64,000 bases of DNA, from positions 4,092,001-4,156,000 of the forward strand of contig NZ_CP075691.1 in the NCBI RefSeq assembly GCF_020026305.1, read 5' to 3'. Positions 18,765 through 26,482 of the stretch are shown here, one piece after another. Source of the DNA: Streptomyces sp. 135. GTDB lineage: Bacteria; Actinomycetota; Actinomycetes; Streptomycetales; Streptomycetaceae. Numbering within the stretch: the stretch's first letter is position 1; every line of letters starts with the position of its first letter. The notes under the pieces are model-generated. The model ran no database searches. It worked only from the letters and a program-made list of their open reading frames with translations, and was not told the DNA's origin. A program made the translations under genes and the position numbers.

Positions 18765-19691
18765 ATGACGAACAACAGCACTTCCACGGCCCGGCCGGCT
18801 CCACCGGTCGGCGGGTTCCAGGAGATCGACGGCCGCCGCCTCTTCGTGCACCGGTCGGGCAGCGGCGGGCCGGCCGTCGTGTTCCTGCCGGGCGCCAGCG
18901 CGGTCGGCCTGGACTATTCCGGTGCGCAGCAAGGGGTCGCGCGGTTCACCACCGCCGTGGTGTACGACCGTGGCGGCACGGGCTACAGCGACCCCCTCCC
19001 GCTGCCGCGCACCGCCGCCGAGGTCGCCACGGAGCTGCGCGAACTGCTGCGCGCCCAGGGCATCGCCGGCCCGTACGTACTCGCGGCGCACTCCCTGGGC
19101 GGTGCCTACGCGCACCGTTTCGCACAATTGTTCCCCGAGGACGTGGCGGGCCTGGTCTGGCTGGACGCCTTCCACCGTGACTGGGACGACTTCATGCCCC
19201 CCGCGGCGAGCCTGGCCGCGGCCGAGCGGATGGCACCCGACGTGGCGCAGCTCGAACAGATGCGCCCTGCCCTGCGCGAGATGCACGCCGAGCTGCTCGC
19301 GAACCACCCGGAGCACCTGCGGCAGCCGCTGCTCGAAGCCAAGGAGAGCGACGCGTGGCTCCGCTCCGGTGTCGCCGAGCGGAGCGGCCTCGCCGGACTC
19401 GCCGCCGAGCTGAAGGCCGGGCCGGACATACCCGACGTCCCGGTGGTCGCCCTCACCGTGGTGGGCGACGACCCCGCCCAGCAGGCGCCGGTGCCGGAGC
19501 GGACGGCGCGAGAGATGCGCGAGGGCAGGACGAGAATGGACGCCGCCCTGGTGGGCGCGGTCTCGCACGGGGAACAGCGCGTCCTCGACGACACCTTCCA
19601 CCACCGGCTCTGCTTCGACCGTCCCGACGCCGTGATCCAGGCCGTCCGCGACGTCATCGACCGGGCGGCCCCGGCCCTGTACCGGCCCTGA
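18765..19691 (+). CDS. Alpha/beta-fold hydrolase
   Basis: 308 aa from ATG 18765; an in-frame start 15 nt earlier has no better context, and neither has a ribosome site, so the mRNA may be leaderless. The fold is recognisable from VVFLPGASAVGLDYSG (oxyanion region), VVYDRGGTGYSDP and the nucleophile elbow LAAHSLGGAYAHRFA (Ser in AHSLGG). The C-terminal catalytic His is probably within SHGEQRVLDD. Substrate unknown. The downstream merR gene and a MerR-like dyad in the promoter suggest the hydrolase is induced by a small molecule sensed by that regulator. Confidence 0.85.
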   Translation: MTNNSTSTARPAPPVGGFQEIDGRRLFVHRSGSGGPAVVFLPGASAVGLDYSGAQQGVARFTTAVVYDRGGTGYSDPLPLPRTAAEVATELRELLRAQGIAGPYVLAAHSLGGAYAHRFAQLFPEDVAGLVWLDAFHRDWDDFMPPAASLAAAERMAPDVAQLEQMRPALREMHAELLANHPEHLRQPLLEAKESDAWLRSGVAERSGLAGLAAELKAGPDIPDVPVVALTVVGDDPAQQAPVPERTAREMREGRTRMDAALVGAVSHGEQRVLDDTFHHRLCFDRPDAVIQAVRDVIDRAAPALYRP

Positions 19692-19783
19692 CCTCCGCCG
19701 CCTAAACTCCCGGCACGGATGATCACGACACGACACGACACGTCGCGTCACGTCACGTCGCGCCCACAGCCCGGAGGTGAACG

Positions 19784-20527
19784 GTGCTTACGATCAGCCA
19801 ACTCGCGGCGGCGGCCGGAGTGACCGTACGCACCGTTCGCCACTACCACCACTTCGGCCTGCTGCCCGAGCCCGAGCGCGATGCCTCCGGCTACCGCCGC
19901 TACGGCGCGCAGGCGGCGGTGGATCTCATCCGGATCAGGACCCTCGCCGATGCCGGTGTCCCGCTGGCCCGTATCGACGCGCTGCTGCACGCGCGGCCGG
20001 CCGAATTCGCCTCGGCCCTGACCGACATCGACGCCGAGCTGGGGCGCAAGATCGAGCAGCTCAGCGAGTACCGCCGCCGGATCGCCGAACTGGACAGCGG
20101 TGAACGGCTCGTCCTGCCCCCCGAGGTGGTCGCCATCCTGGACCGGATGCGCGGCCTCGGGGTCAGCGAGCGCAGGGTACGGCTGGAGCGCGACTCGTGG
20201 ATCCTGACGCAGGCGCTGGACCCGTCCTCCATGCCGAGGCGGATACGGGACAAGAGCGCCCGGTTCGACGACCCCGAGACGACGCGCCTGTATCTCGCCT
20301 GCGACCGGGCGGTGGACTGGGACCCCGACGATCCGCGCCTGGACCGACTCATCGACGAACTGGACGCATGGGAGAAGCGGCACGGACGGGACGGTGGCCG
20401 GCCGGGGAGCCCGAAGCTGGTCTTCTCCCGGATCTTCGGGGAGGCGTCACCGGCCTGGCAGCGCATCCTCGAAACACTGTCCCAGCGCGCCGAGCGGCGC
20501 CGGACCGCTGCCGAGCACGACGGCTGA
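19784..20527 (+). CDS. MerR-family transcriptional regulator
   Basis: 247 aa from GTG 19784 with GGAGGTGA 7 nt upstream. The MerR winged helix is clear: LTISQLAAAAGVTVRTVRHY, then FGLLPEPERDASGYRRYG. A dimerisation helix (residues 75-110, RKIEQLSEYRRRIAELD) leads to a 130-residue C-terminal domain that could bind an effector and has no clustered Cys, so a metal sensor is unlikely. It probably controls the preceding alpha/beta hydrolase, 92 nt upstream, through the dyad at 18727-18757. Confidence 0.88.
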   Translation: MLTISQLAAAAGVTVRTVRHYHHFGLLPEPERDASGYRRYGAQAAVDLIRIRTLADAGVPLARIDALLHARPAEFASALTDIDAELGRKIEQLSEYRRRIAELDSGERLVLPPEVVAILDRMRGLGVSERRVRLERDSWILTQALDPSSMPRRIRDKSARFDDPETTRLYLACDRAVDWDPDDPRLDRLIDELDAWEKRHGRDGGRPGSPKLVFSRIFGEASPAWQRILETLSQRAERRRTAAEHDG

Positions 20528-20569
20528 GGCCGCCCCGCTCCGGTCCCGCCCGCCGGTCGACGCACACGC

Positions 20570-20607
20570 GCAACGCCCCGCCGGAACGAATCCGGGCGGG
20601 GCGTTGC
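20570..20607. terminator. Bidirectional terminator between merR and MFS exporter
   Basis: GCAACGCCCCGCC (20570-20582) pairs with GGCGGGGCGTTGC (20595-20607), a perfect 13-bp stem. It lies between convergent genes. Confidence 0.85.
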
Positions 20608-20610
20608 GGT

Positions 20611-20695
20611 GCCGTACGTACTGCCATACGTCCGTACGTCAGACATCCGTACGTCATACGTCCATACGTCACACGTCCATACATGCATACGTCTG
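20611..20695. repeat. Imperfect short tandem repeat of TACGTC units
   Basis: TACGTC or TACGTCC recurs about six times at 8-18 nt spacing (CCGTACGTCAGACATCCG, then TACGTCATACGTCCATACG and onward). AT content is higher than in the surroundings. It sits just past the terminator, before the stop of the MFS gene. Confidence 0.7.
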
Positions 20696-20714
20696 GTCAG
20701 GGGTGCCGGCGGCC

Positions 20715-22271
20715 TCAGGCGGCGGTGGTCAGTTCGGCGTCGCGGGTGACGTCCTGCCGGTCCGGGGCGGTGTGCTCCCCGGCCGCCGAGGTGTCCTCCC
20801 CGGCCGGGGCCTCGCGGTCCCGGATGAGGATGACGGCGAGGGCGGCCGCGGCCAGGACGCCCGCCGCCCCGGCCCAGAAGCTGGCGGACATCGCCTCGGT
20901 GAAGGCCTCGCGGGCCGTCGCGGCGAGCGCGGAGTCACCGGTGGCGGCGGCCAGGGCGAGCGCGTCGGACACGGAGTGGCTCGCCCCGGCGGGTGCGGCG
21001 TCGGGCATGGCTCCGGTGTAGGTGCGGGAGAGGACCGTGCCGAGGACGGCGACGCCGAGGGCCGCGCCGGCCTGCTGGACGGTGTCGTTGAGCGCGGAGC
21101 CGACCCCGGCGTGCTCGGCGGGGACCGCGCTCATCAGGGCGGCGGTCGCGGCGGGCATCGCCAGGCCACCACCGATGCCGATCAGCACCATCGCGGCGGC
21201 GAGCATCCCGAACCCGGCGTCGGAGGGCAGCGAGGCGAGCACCCCGAACCCGGCGGCGATGACGGCGAGGCCGGCGGCGGTCATGGGCCGGTTGCCGATC
21301 TTGTTGCCGAGGGTGGCACCGACGCCGTTGAACAGGAGCGTGGCGACGGCCATGGGGGCGAAGGCGAGGCCCGTCTCGGTGGGCGAGTAGCCGAGCACGA
21401 ACTGGAGGTACTGGGTCAGGACCAGCATCAGGCCGCCGTTGGCGAAGGTCAGCAGGACGAGGGAGAAGCTGGCGCCGCTGAAGACGCGGTCGCGGAAGAG
21501 GCCGAGGGGGACCATCGGCGCATCGCAGCGGACCTCCCAGATCCCGAAGGCCACCAGGGAGACGACGGCGACGGAGAGCGAGACCTGCGTACTCGTCCCG
21601 CCGAGCCCGGCCTTGGCGGACTCGATGATCGTCCACACCAGCGCGGTCATCCCGGCCATCGAGAGCACCATGCCCAGCGGGTCGGCCTTGCGGGCGGGGC
21701 CCTTGGACTCCGGCATGAGGACGAGGGCGGCGGCGACGGCGAGGAGGGCGATCGGAACGTTCATCAGGAAGACGGCGCCCCACCAGAAGTGGGCGATCAG
21801 CACACCGCCGAGCACGGGCCCGCCGACCAGACCGACCACGGCCACCGCGCTCCAGGCACCGATCGCCTTGCGCCGCTCCTCGTCGTCGAAGACGGTGATC
21901 AGGATCGACAGCGTGCTGGGCATCACCAGGGCACCGCCTATGCCCATCAACACCCGCCCGGCGATGAGCTGTTCGGGGTTCTGCGCGACGGTGGCCAGCA
22001 GGGACGCGGCCCCGAAGAGCACCAGCCCCGCGATCATGACCCGCCGCCGCCCGAACCGGTCGGAGAGGCTGCCCGCGGTGAGCAGCAGGCCGGCGAAGAC
22101 CAGGATGTAGGACTCGATGATCCACTGGATGTCCTGGGCGTCCGCGCCGAGGTCCTCGGCGATCGGCGGGACCGAGACGGTCAGGACCATGTTGTCGACG
22201 ACCAGCACGAGCGTGCTCAGGCAGAGCACGATCAGGATGAGCCAGCGGCGCGGATGACGGCGCTCTTCCAT
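20715..22271 (-). CDS. DHA2-family MFS drug exporter (EmrB/QacA type)
   Basis: 518 aa from ATG 22271 (GAGGGG about 8 nt upstream). Fourteen hydrophobic segments can be counted. Family motifs are present: motif A GSLSDRFGRRRVMIAG after segment 2, motif C-like AVVGLVGGPVLGGVL in segment 5, and the D-x-x-V start VDNMVLTVSVPPIAEDL in segment 1. It should pump small hydrophobic compounds out using the proton gradient. Its promoter, 22358-22386, contains a palindrome filling the whole spacer, so a repressor control is likely, although no TetR gene is adjacent. Confidence 0.92.
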   Translation of the reverse strand: MEERRHPRRWLILIVLCLSTLVLVVDNMVLTVSVPPIAEDLGADAQDIQWIIESYILVFAGLLLTAGSLSDRFGRRRVMIAGLVLFGAASLLATVAQNPEQLIAGRVLMGIGGALVMPSTLSILITVFDDEERRKAIGAWSAVAVVGLVGGPVLGGVLIAHFWWGAVFLMNVPIALLAVAAALVLMPESKGPARKADPLGMVLSMAGMTALVWTIIESAKAGLGGTSTQVSLSVAVVSLVAFGIWEVRCDAPMVPLGLFRDRVFSGASFSLVLLTFANGGLMLVLTQYLQFVLGYSPTETGLAFAPMAVATLLFNGVGATLGNKIGNRPMTAAGLAVIAAGFGVLASLPSDAGFGMLAAAMVLIGIGGGLAMPAATAALMSAVPAEHAGVGSALNDTVQQAGAALGVAVLGTVLSRTYTGAMPDAAPAGASHSVSDALALAAATGDSALAATAREAFTEAMSASFWAGAAGVLAAAALAVILIRDREAPAGEDTSAAGEHTAPDRQDVTRDAELTTAA

Positions 22272-22357
22272 CGTGGAACCCCTCAAGACATAGACGTGTG
22301 ACGCGGACGGAGACCGGCCGGGAACTTCGGCGCGTACGCCGTGCCCCTCTTGCGAAC

Positions 22358-22386
22358 ACTGTACGCACAGCGCACGCTGTGCGCAA
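22358..22386 (-). promoter_or_regulatory. MFS promoter with operator palindrome in the spacer
   Basis: On the minus strand -35 TTGCGC (22386-22381) and -10 TACAGT (22363-22358) are separated by 17 bp. The spacer plus three -35 bases is the palindrome CGCACAGCG-CA-CGCTGTGCG on the plus strand (22364-22383). A repressor bound there would block RNA polymerase. Confidence 0.7.
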
Positions 22387-22568
22387 TGAGCGAACGCCAT
22401 ACGCGCACCATGGCCCGGTCCCGCGGCGCCCGCACCCCGGGCCCACGAACGAGCGGTTCCCTTACGGCCGCCGGGTCACCGGCATGTCGCCGCCGTGCGG
22501 CCGGGATGAGGCTCGGGGGCAGGAAGAACCCCCCGGAAAGAAGCGACGGCCAGACTCGGAGGCACCAC

Positions 22569-22862
22569 ATGCACCGCTATATGCACAGCTATATGCACGG
22601 CTGGAGGCGCCCCAAGGGCGGACGCAGGACCCTCGCGTCGGCCGCGCTCACCACGCTCGCCCTGGTGTGCGGCGCCATGCCCGCCGCGGCCGACCCCCGC
22701 CCCGACGACACCATGCAGGGCTCGGTCGGCAACTCGCCCGGCTACGGCAGCGGCAACCTCGTACAGATCCCCGTGAAGACGTCGTACAACTTCTGCGGCA
22801 ACACCATCAACGTCGTCGGCGTGCCCAGCCCCGCGGTCGGCAACGTCTGCGAACCGACCTGA
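22569..22862 (+). CDS. Chaplin-family small secreted protein
   Basis: 97 aa from ATG 22569 (CGGAGG 6 nt upstream). A twin-Arg-containing, hydrophobic signal peptide (RRTLASAALTTLALVCGAMP) ends with AAA before DPRPDD. The mature part of about 56 residues holds a chaplin (DUF320) domain: GNSPGYGSGNLVQIPVK, CGNTINVVGV, PAVGNVC, with the two Cys typical of short chaplins. Chaplins coat aerial hyphae and spores as amphipathic fibrils. The Asn/Phe-rich SYNF before the first Cys differs from the usual hydrophobic pattern. Two further in-frame ATG codons (22581, 22593) could serve as starts. Confidence 0.85.
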   Translation: MHRYMHSYMHGWRRPKGGRRTLASAALTTLALVCGAMPAAADPRPDDTMQGSVGNSPGYGSGNLVQIPVKTSYNFCGNTINVVGVPSPAVGNVCEPT

Positions 22863-22882
22863 CCGCCCCCGGAAACGACATC

Positions 22883-22918
22883 GGGCCCCTGATCGGATTC
22901 CTCCGACCAGGGGCCCGT
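22883..22918. terminator. Bidirectional terminator between chaplin and tRNA-Lys
   Basis: CGGGCCCCTG (22883-22892) pairs with CAGGGGCCCG (22909-22918); an inner TCGGA/TCCGA extends the hairpin. Confidence 0.85.
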
Positions 22919-22922
22919 CCCG

Positions 22923-22995
22923 TAGACCGTGTGGGACTCGAACCCACAACCAATGGATTAAAAGTCCACTGCTCTGCCAATTGAGCTAACGGTCC
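22923..22995 (-). tRNA. tRNA-Lys (UUU)
   Basis: 73 nt. Anticodon loop CTTTTAA, acceptor GGACCGT/ACGGTCT, discriminator A, T-loop TTCGAGT. All stems pair. Confidence 0.95.
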
Positions 22996-23182
22996 CCGGT
23001 GGTGCACCCCCGAGCATAGCGGGACGCGCCCCGCCATCCGATCGGGTATCGCCGTCGGAAGTCGTCCGGCCACCCGGGCGCCGCGGAAAAGGGGGCGGCA
23101 AGGCCCCCGGCCGGGACCCCAGTTGAGGGTTTCCAGGGGCCCCGTTCGAAGGTGTCACCGTGTCACGGCCGCTGTCGTGCCG

Positions 23183-26100
23183 CTAGAAGAGGCCCTGGTA
23201 GCCGCCCCACCCCGAGGCGATCTTCGTCCGCCCGGTGAACGAACCGTTCCCCTTGCCGTCGTTCCGGTAGAGGTTCCCGGCCGTGTCGCGCACGACCAGG
23301 TCGGCCTTGCCGTCGCCGGTGATGTCACCGACGCCGATCACCGCGTTGTAGGAGGCACCCCAGGCGGTGAAGACCTTGGCCCTGTCCTTGAGGGTGCCGT
23401 CGCCCTTGCCCTCGTACCGGTACAGCGTGCCGTCCGTGTGCCGGGCGAGGACGTCCCCGATCCCGTCACCGTTCAGATCACCGGCCCCCACGATCTTCGT
23501 GTACGACTTCCACGCGGACCGGATCTTCTTCCCCGCGGCGAGCGTCCCGTCGCTCTTGGCCGCGAAGACGTGGATGTCGCCGGTCGAGGCCTTGCGGGCG
23601 AGGAGGTCCGCCCGGCCGTCACCGGTCAGGTCACCGGGCGAGGTCAGCACGTCGTACGCGTTCCAGCCGGTGCCCAGCTTCGTGTACGGGGCCGAGGGAG
23701 TCAGCGGGCCGCCGCACTCCGGACGGTAGCCGCGCAGGGAACCGTCGGTCATGCGGACCAGCACGTCGTTGCAGCGGTCCTCGTCCAGGTCGCCGAAGGG
23801 CACGGCGAGCGCCTTCGCCGGCCAGCCGCTCGCCGACACCTTGCCCGAGAAGCCACCCTTCCCGTCGCCCTGCTGGAAGGTCAGCCCGCCCGAGGAGTTG
23901 AGGGTGAGCAGGTCACCGGTGCCGTCGGGCTCGGCGCCCGCGCCCACGTGGTCGTGGCGCACGGGCGTCCCCTGGTGCAGCGCGACCGTGCCGCGGGTCT
24001 CCAGCGATGGCCCGGAACCGTCCGCGGGCCGCACCGTCAGCGTCCAGTCGTAGCGGCCGGTGGGCAGCGGCGCGTCGGGGCCGGCGCCGTGCCAGCCCAC
24101 GGCCAGCTCGCCCCGCGTCGTGCCGCCCTCCTCCGTGGCCACGACGTCACCCGTCCCGTGCGCGCGGACCGTCAGCTTCCAGCCCGCCGCGGGCTTGGAG
24201 AGGAGCAGCGTGGTGAGGGTGTCCGGCACGGCCTCCCGGGTGGTCGCGCGGACCGACGCGGCGTCGTCGGCCGGTGCCATCAGCTCCAGCGGCTGCGTCG
24301 GCTCACCGGACGGCACGAGGTGCACGCGCTCCTGCTCGTCCACGTAGGCGACGGTGGCGCCCGACTTGTCGACGGTCCACCGCACATGGCGCTGGGAGAC
24401 GCCCGTGTCGGGCAGGTCGCCGATGTGCCGGGTGGTGGCCGTGCCGTCCGCCACCTCGGTCAGGGAGAGCTTCCCGGCCTTCTTGTCGTGCGTGACCACG
24501 TAACCGTCGCCGAGCAGCGCCTCGCCCCCGGGCACGGCGACCGTCCGCTTCTCCGTACGGTCGTACACGCCCGCGGGCCCGTCGACGCCGCAGCTCCAGT
24601 ACAGCCAACGCCCCAGCGCTTGCAGCTCGGTGGGGGCGCAGTCGGCTCCGGTGGAGACCTCCTCCACCGTCTTCTTCGCCGTCAGGTCGTACGCGGTGAC
24701 CGTGCCCGGAGCCGTACCGGGCGTCCACAGGTCGTCCCCCCACAGAGCCGCGGCGCCCGCGTCCCGGGTCACCACGGCGGGCGCGTAGTTGCCGAGGCGG
24801 TAGACGGACTGCTTGCCGTCCACCGTGTGGATCACGTACTTGCCGGAGAGGTCGGTGATGACGCCGCCCGCGGGGACGCTCTTCTCGAAGAGGTCGGTGG
24901 AACCCGGCCCGTTCACCCGGATCCGGTCGTCGGCCTGCTCGTGCTCCAGCCAGGCGATCCGGCCGTCGGTGGTGCCGTGGACCTGCGAGCAGCCGACGTC
25001 CTTCGCCGGACAGGCACTGCCGATCAGCACGTTCGTTCCCGGCGTGAAGGAGGAGCGTTCGCCGAAGGCCGGGGCGCCGCCCGGGAGCGGGCTGTCGACC
25101 GTACGGGCGTAATCGTCGCGGCGGCCGCTGGAGGAGTCGGTGACCAGCAGCCTGCCCTGGGCGAGCGCGAGCCCGCGAATCTCCGCCTTGGGACGGGGCA
25201 GCGGCTTGACCACGGTGACCACCGGCCGGCCCGACCCGTCGGCGGTGATGCGCTGGATGGCCTGCTGCCCGCCCGACGGACCGATGACGACGGCCGTGCC
25301 GCCGGGGCCGACGGAAATGGCGGGCCGGTTCATCTTCCCCACCAGCGTCACCGGGTCGCCGCCCGCGATCGGCGCGGCCTTCACCGAACCCGCCGCGCTG
25401 CCGGTACGCGGGCGGTACAGCAGCCAGTCGCCGACCACCGCGAGGGCATCGCGCGGCTGGAAGGTGCCGCCTTCGAGGGAGACGGTCGTGGGAGCGGCCG
25501 ACAGGTCGGAGCGGTCGAGGACGAGGACCTCGGCCGCGTACCTGCTGTACACGGCGACGCGGTCGGGCGAGATGGACGCGAAGACATGCCCGGACGGCAC
25601 GGCGTCGGACCAGCCCTTGACCTGCCCGGTCCGCATGTCCGCCTCGAACACCCGGCTGGTCCCCGCGACCTTGCCGAGGAAGAACAGGGACGACTCGTCA
25701 CCGCCCAGCGGAGGGCCGACCACGCTTCCCTCGGGCAGCCCGCGCACCGTCACGTCATGCGGCGAGCCGTCCGCGCCCGGCGAGAGCAGGTGCAGGGTGT
25801 CGGGGTCGGGTCCGGGGTCGTCGGCCGTCTTCGTGTGCGTGATGACCGTGGAGCCGTACGTCGCCAGGTGGATCTGGCCCTCCGGGATGGGCAGCGTGCG
25901 GGACGTCCGGTCCACCGCGTCCCACAGCTCGACGACCCTGCCGCCGCCGGGCCGCCTGGCCAGCAGGTCGCTCCCGGTAGGCGCCGCTTCGATCGCCCCC
26001 ACGTCCGCGGGCACGGGGAACGTCTTCCCGTCCGCGTAACGCGTCCAGACCAGGCCGCTGAAGCCCTCCATGCGGTGGAAGACGCCCTTGGCGCCCGCCC

Positions 26101-26320
26101 CGTCCGCACCCCGCATCTGCTCCGGGGCGAACAACGACGCCGAGAGGTCCGTGGTCCGCTCGGCCGCGGGCACCACCGCCTCGGAGCCCATGGGCGCCGC
26201 GGAGGCCTGCGGCGTCAGCGGGCCCGCCCCCGCCACGACGGCGGCGGACACGGCCACGGCGATGCCGAGACGTCTCGCCCGACGGTGATGTGCCCAGGCA
26301 TGACGAGTCAAGGAAACCAA
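23183..26320 (-). CDS. Large secreted FG-GAP/VCBS-repeat protein
   Basis: About 1045 aa. The best start is TTG 26320 with GGGAGGG 6 nt upstream; no ATG or GTG with a ribosome site lies before the signal peptide (LGIAVAVSAAVVAGAGPLTP then ASA). The first 800 residues alternate strands with blade-like turns and probably form a beta-propeller. The last 200 hold FG-GAP-like calcium-binding repeats: GDLDEDRCNDVLVR, GDLTGDGRADLLAR, GDLNGDGIGDVLAR, GDITGDGKADLVVR, each with D-x-[DN]-x-D-G. Such proteins are abundant in Streptomyces secretomes; their ligands are mostly unknown. Confidence 0.88.
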   Translation of the reverse strand: MVSLTRHAWAHHRRARRLGIAVAVSAAVVAGAGPLTPQASAAPMGSEAVVPAAERTTDLSASLFAPEQMRGADGAGAKGVFHRMEGFSGLVWTRYADGKTFPVPADVGAIEAAPTGSDLLARRPGGGRVVELWDAVDRTSRTLPIPEGQIHLATYGSTVITHTKTADDPGPDPDTLHLLSPGADGSPHDVTVRGLPEGSVVGPPLGGDESSLFFLGKVAGTSRVFEADMRTGQVKGWSDAVPSGHVFASISPDRVAVYSRYAAEVLVLDRSDLSAAPTTVSLEGGTFQPRDALAVVGDWLLYRPRTGSAAGSVKAAPIAGGDPVTLVGKMNRPAISVGPGGTAVVIGPSGGQQAIQRITADGSGRPVVTVVKPLPRPKAEIRGLALAQGRLLVTDSSSGRRDDYARTVDSPLPGGAPAFGERSSFTPGTNVLIGSACPAKDVGCSQVHGTTDGRIAWLEHEQADDRIRVNGPGSTDLFEKSVPAGGVITDLSGKYVIHTVDGKQSVYRLGNYAPAVVTRDAGAAALWGDDLWTPGTAPGTVTAYDLTAKKTVEEVSTGADCAPTELQALGRWLYWSCGVDGPAGVYDRTEKRTVAVPGGEALLGDGYVVTHDKKAGKLSLTEVADGTATTRHIGDLPDTGVSQRHVRWTVDKSGATVAYVDEQERVHLVPSGEPTQPLELMAPADDAASVRATTREAVPDTLTTLLLSKPAAGWKLTVRAHGTGDVVATEEGGTTRGELAVGWHGAGPDAPLPTGRYDWTLTVRPADGSGPSLETRGTVALHQGTPVRHDHVGAGAEPDGTGDLLTLNSSGGLTFQQGDGKGGFSGKVSASGWPAKALAVPFGDLDEDRCNDVLVRMTDGSLRGYRPECGGPLTPSAPYTKLGTGWNAYDVLTSPGDLTGDGRADLLARKASTGDIHVFAAKSDGTLAAGKKIRSAWKSYTKIVGAGDLNGDGIGDVLARHTDGTLYRYEGKGDGTLKDRAKVFTAWGASYNAVIGVGDITGDGKADLVVRDTAGNLYRNDGKGNGSFTGRTKIASGWGGYQGLF

Positions 26321-26431
26321 CGGAAGCCCTCCCCAGGGTGCCGGGAGGCGCCTGTCGCAGGCGGCGATCCGGCCCCCGGCCGTCGTGCCCCTCCCCAAAG
26401 TTCCCTGATCGTACATTCGCCCCCGGACAGG

Positions 26432-26468
26432 CCAGTGGCCCCCACCCGGATCGGGTGGGGGCCACTGG
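26432..26468. terminator. Terminator of the DEAD-box helicase gene
   Basis: CCAGTGGCCCCCACCC (26432-26447) pairs perfectly with GGGTGGGGGCCACTGG (26453-26468), 16 bp with a 5-nt loop, 15 nt after the helicase stop on the minus strand. Confidence 0.9.
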
Positions 26469-26482
26469 TTCACTGCTGGGAC

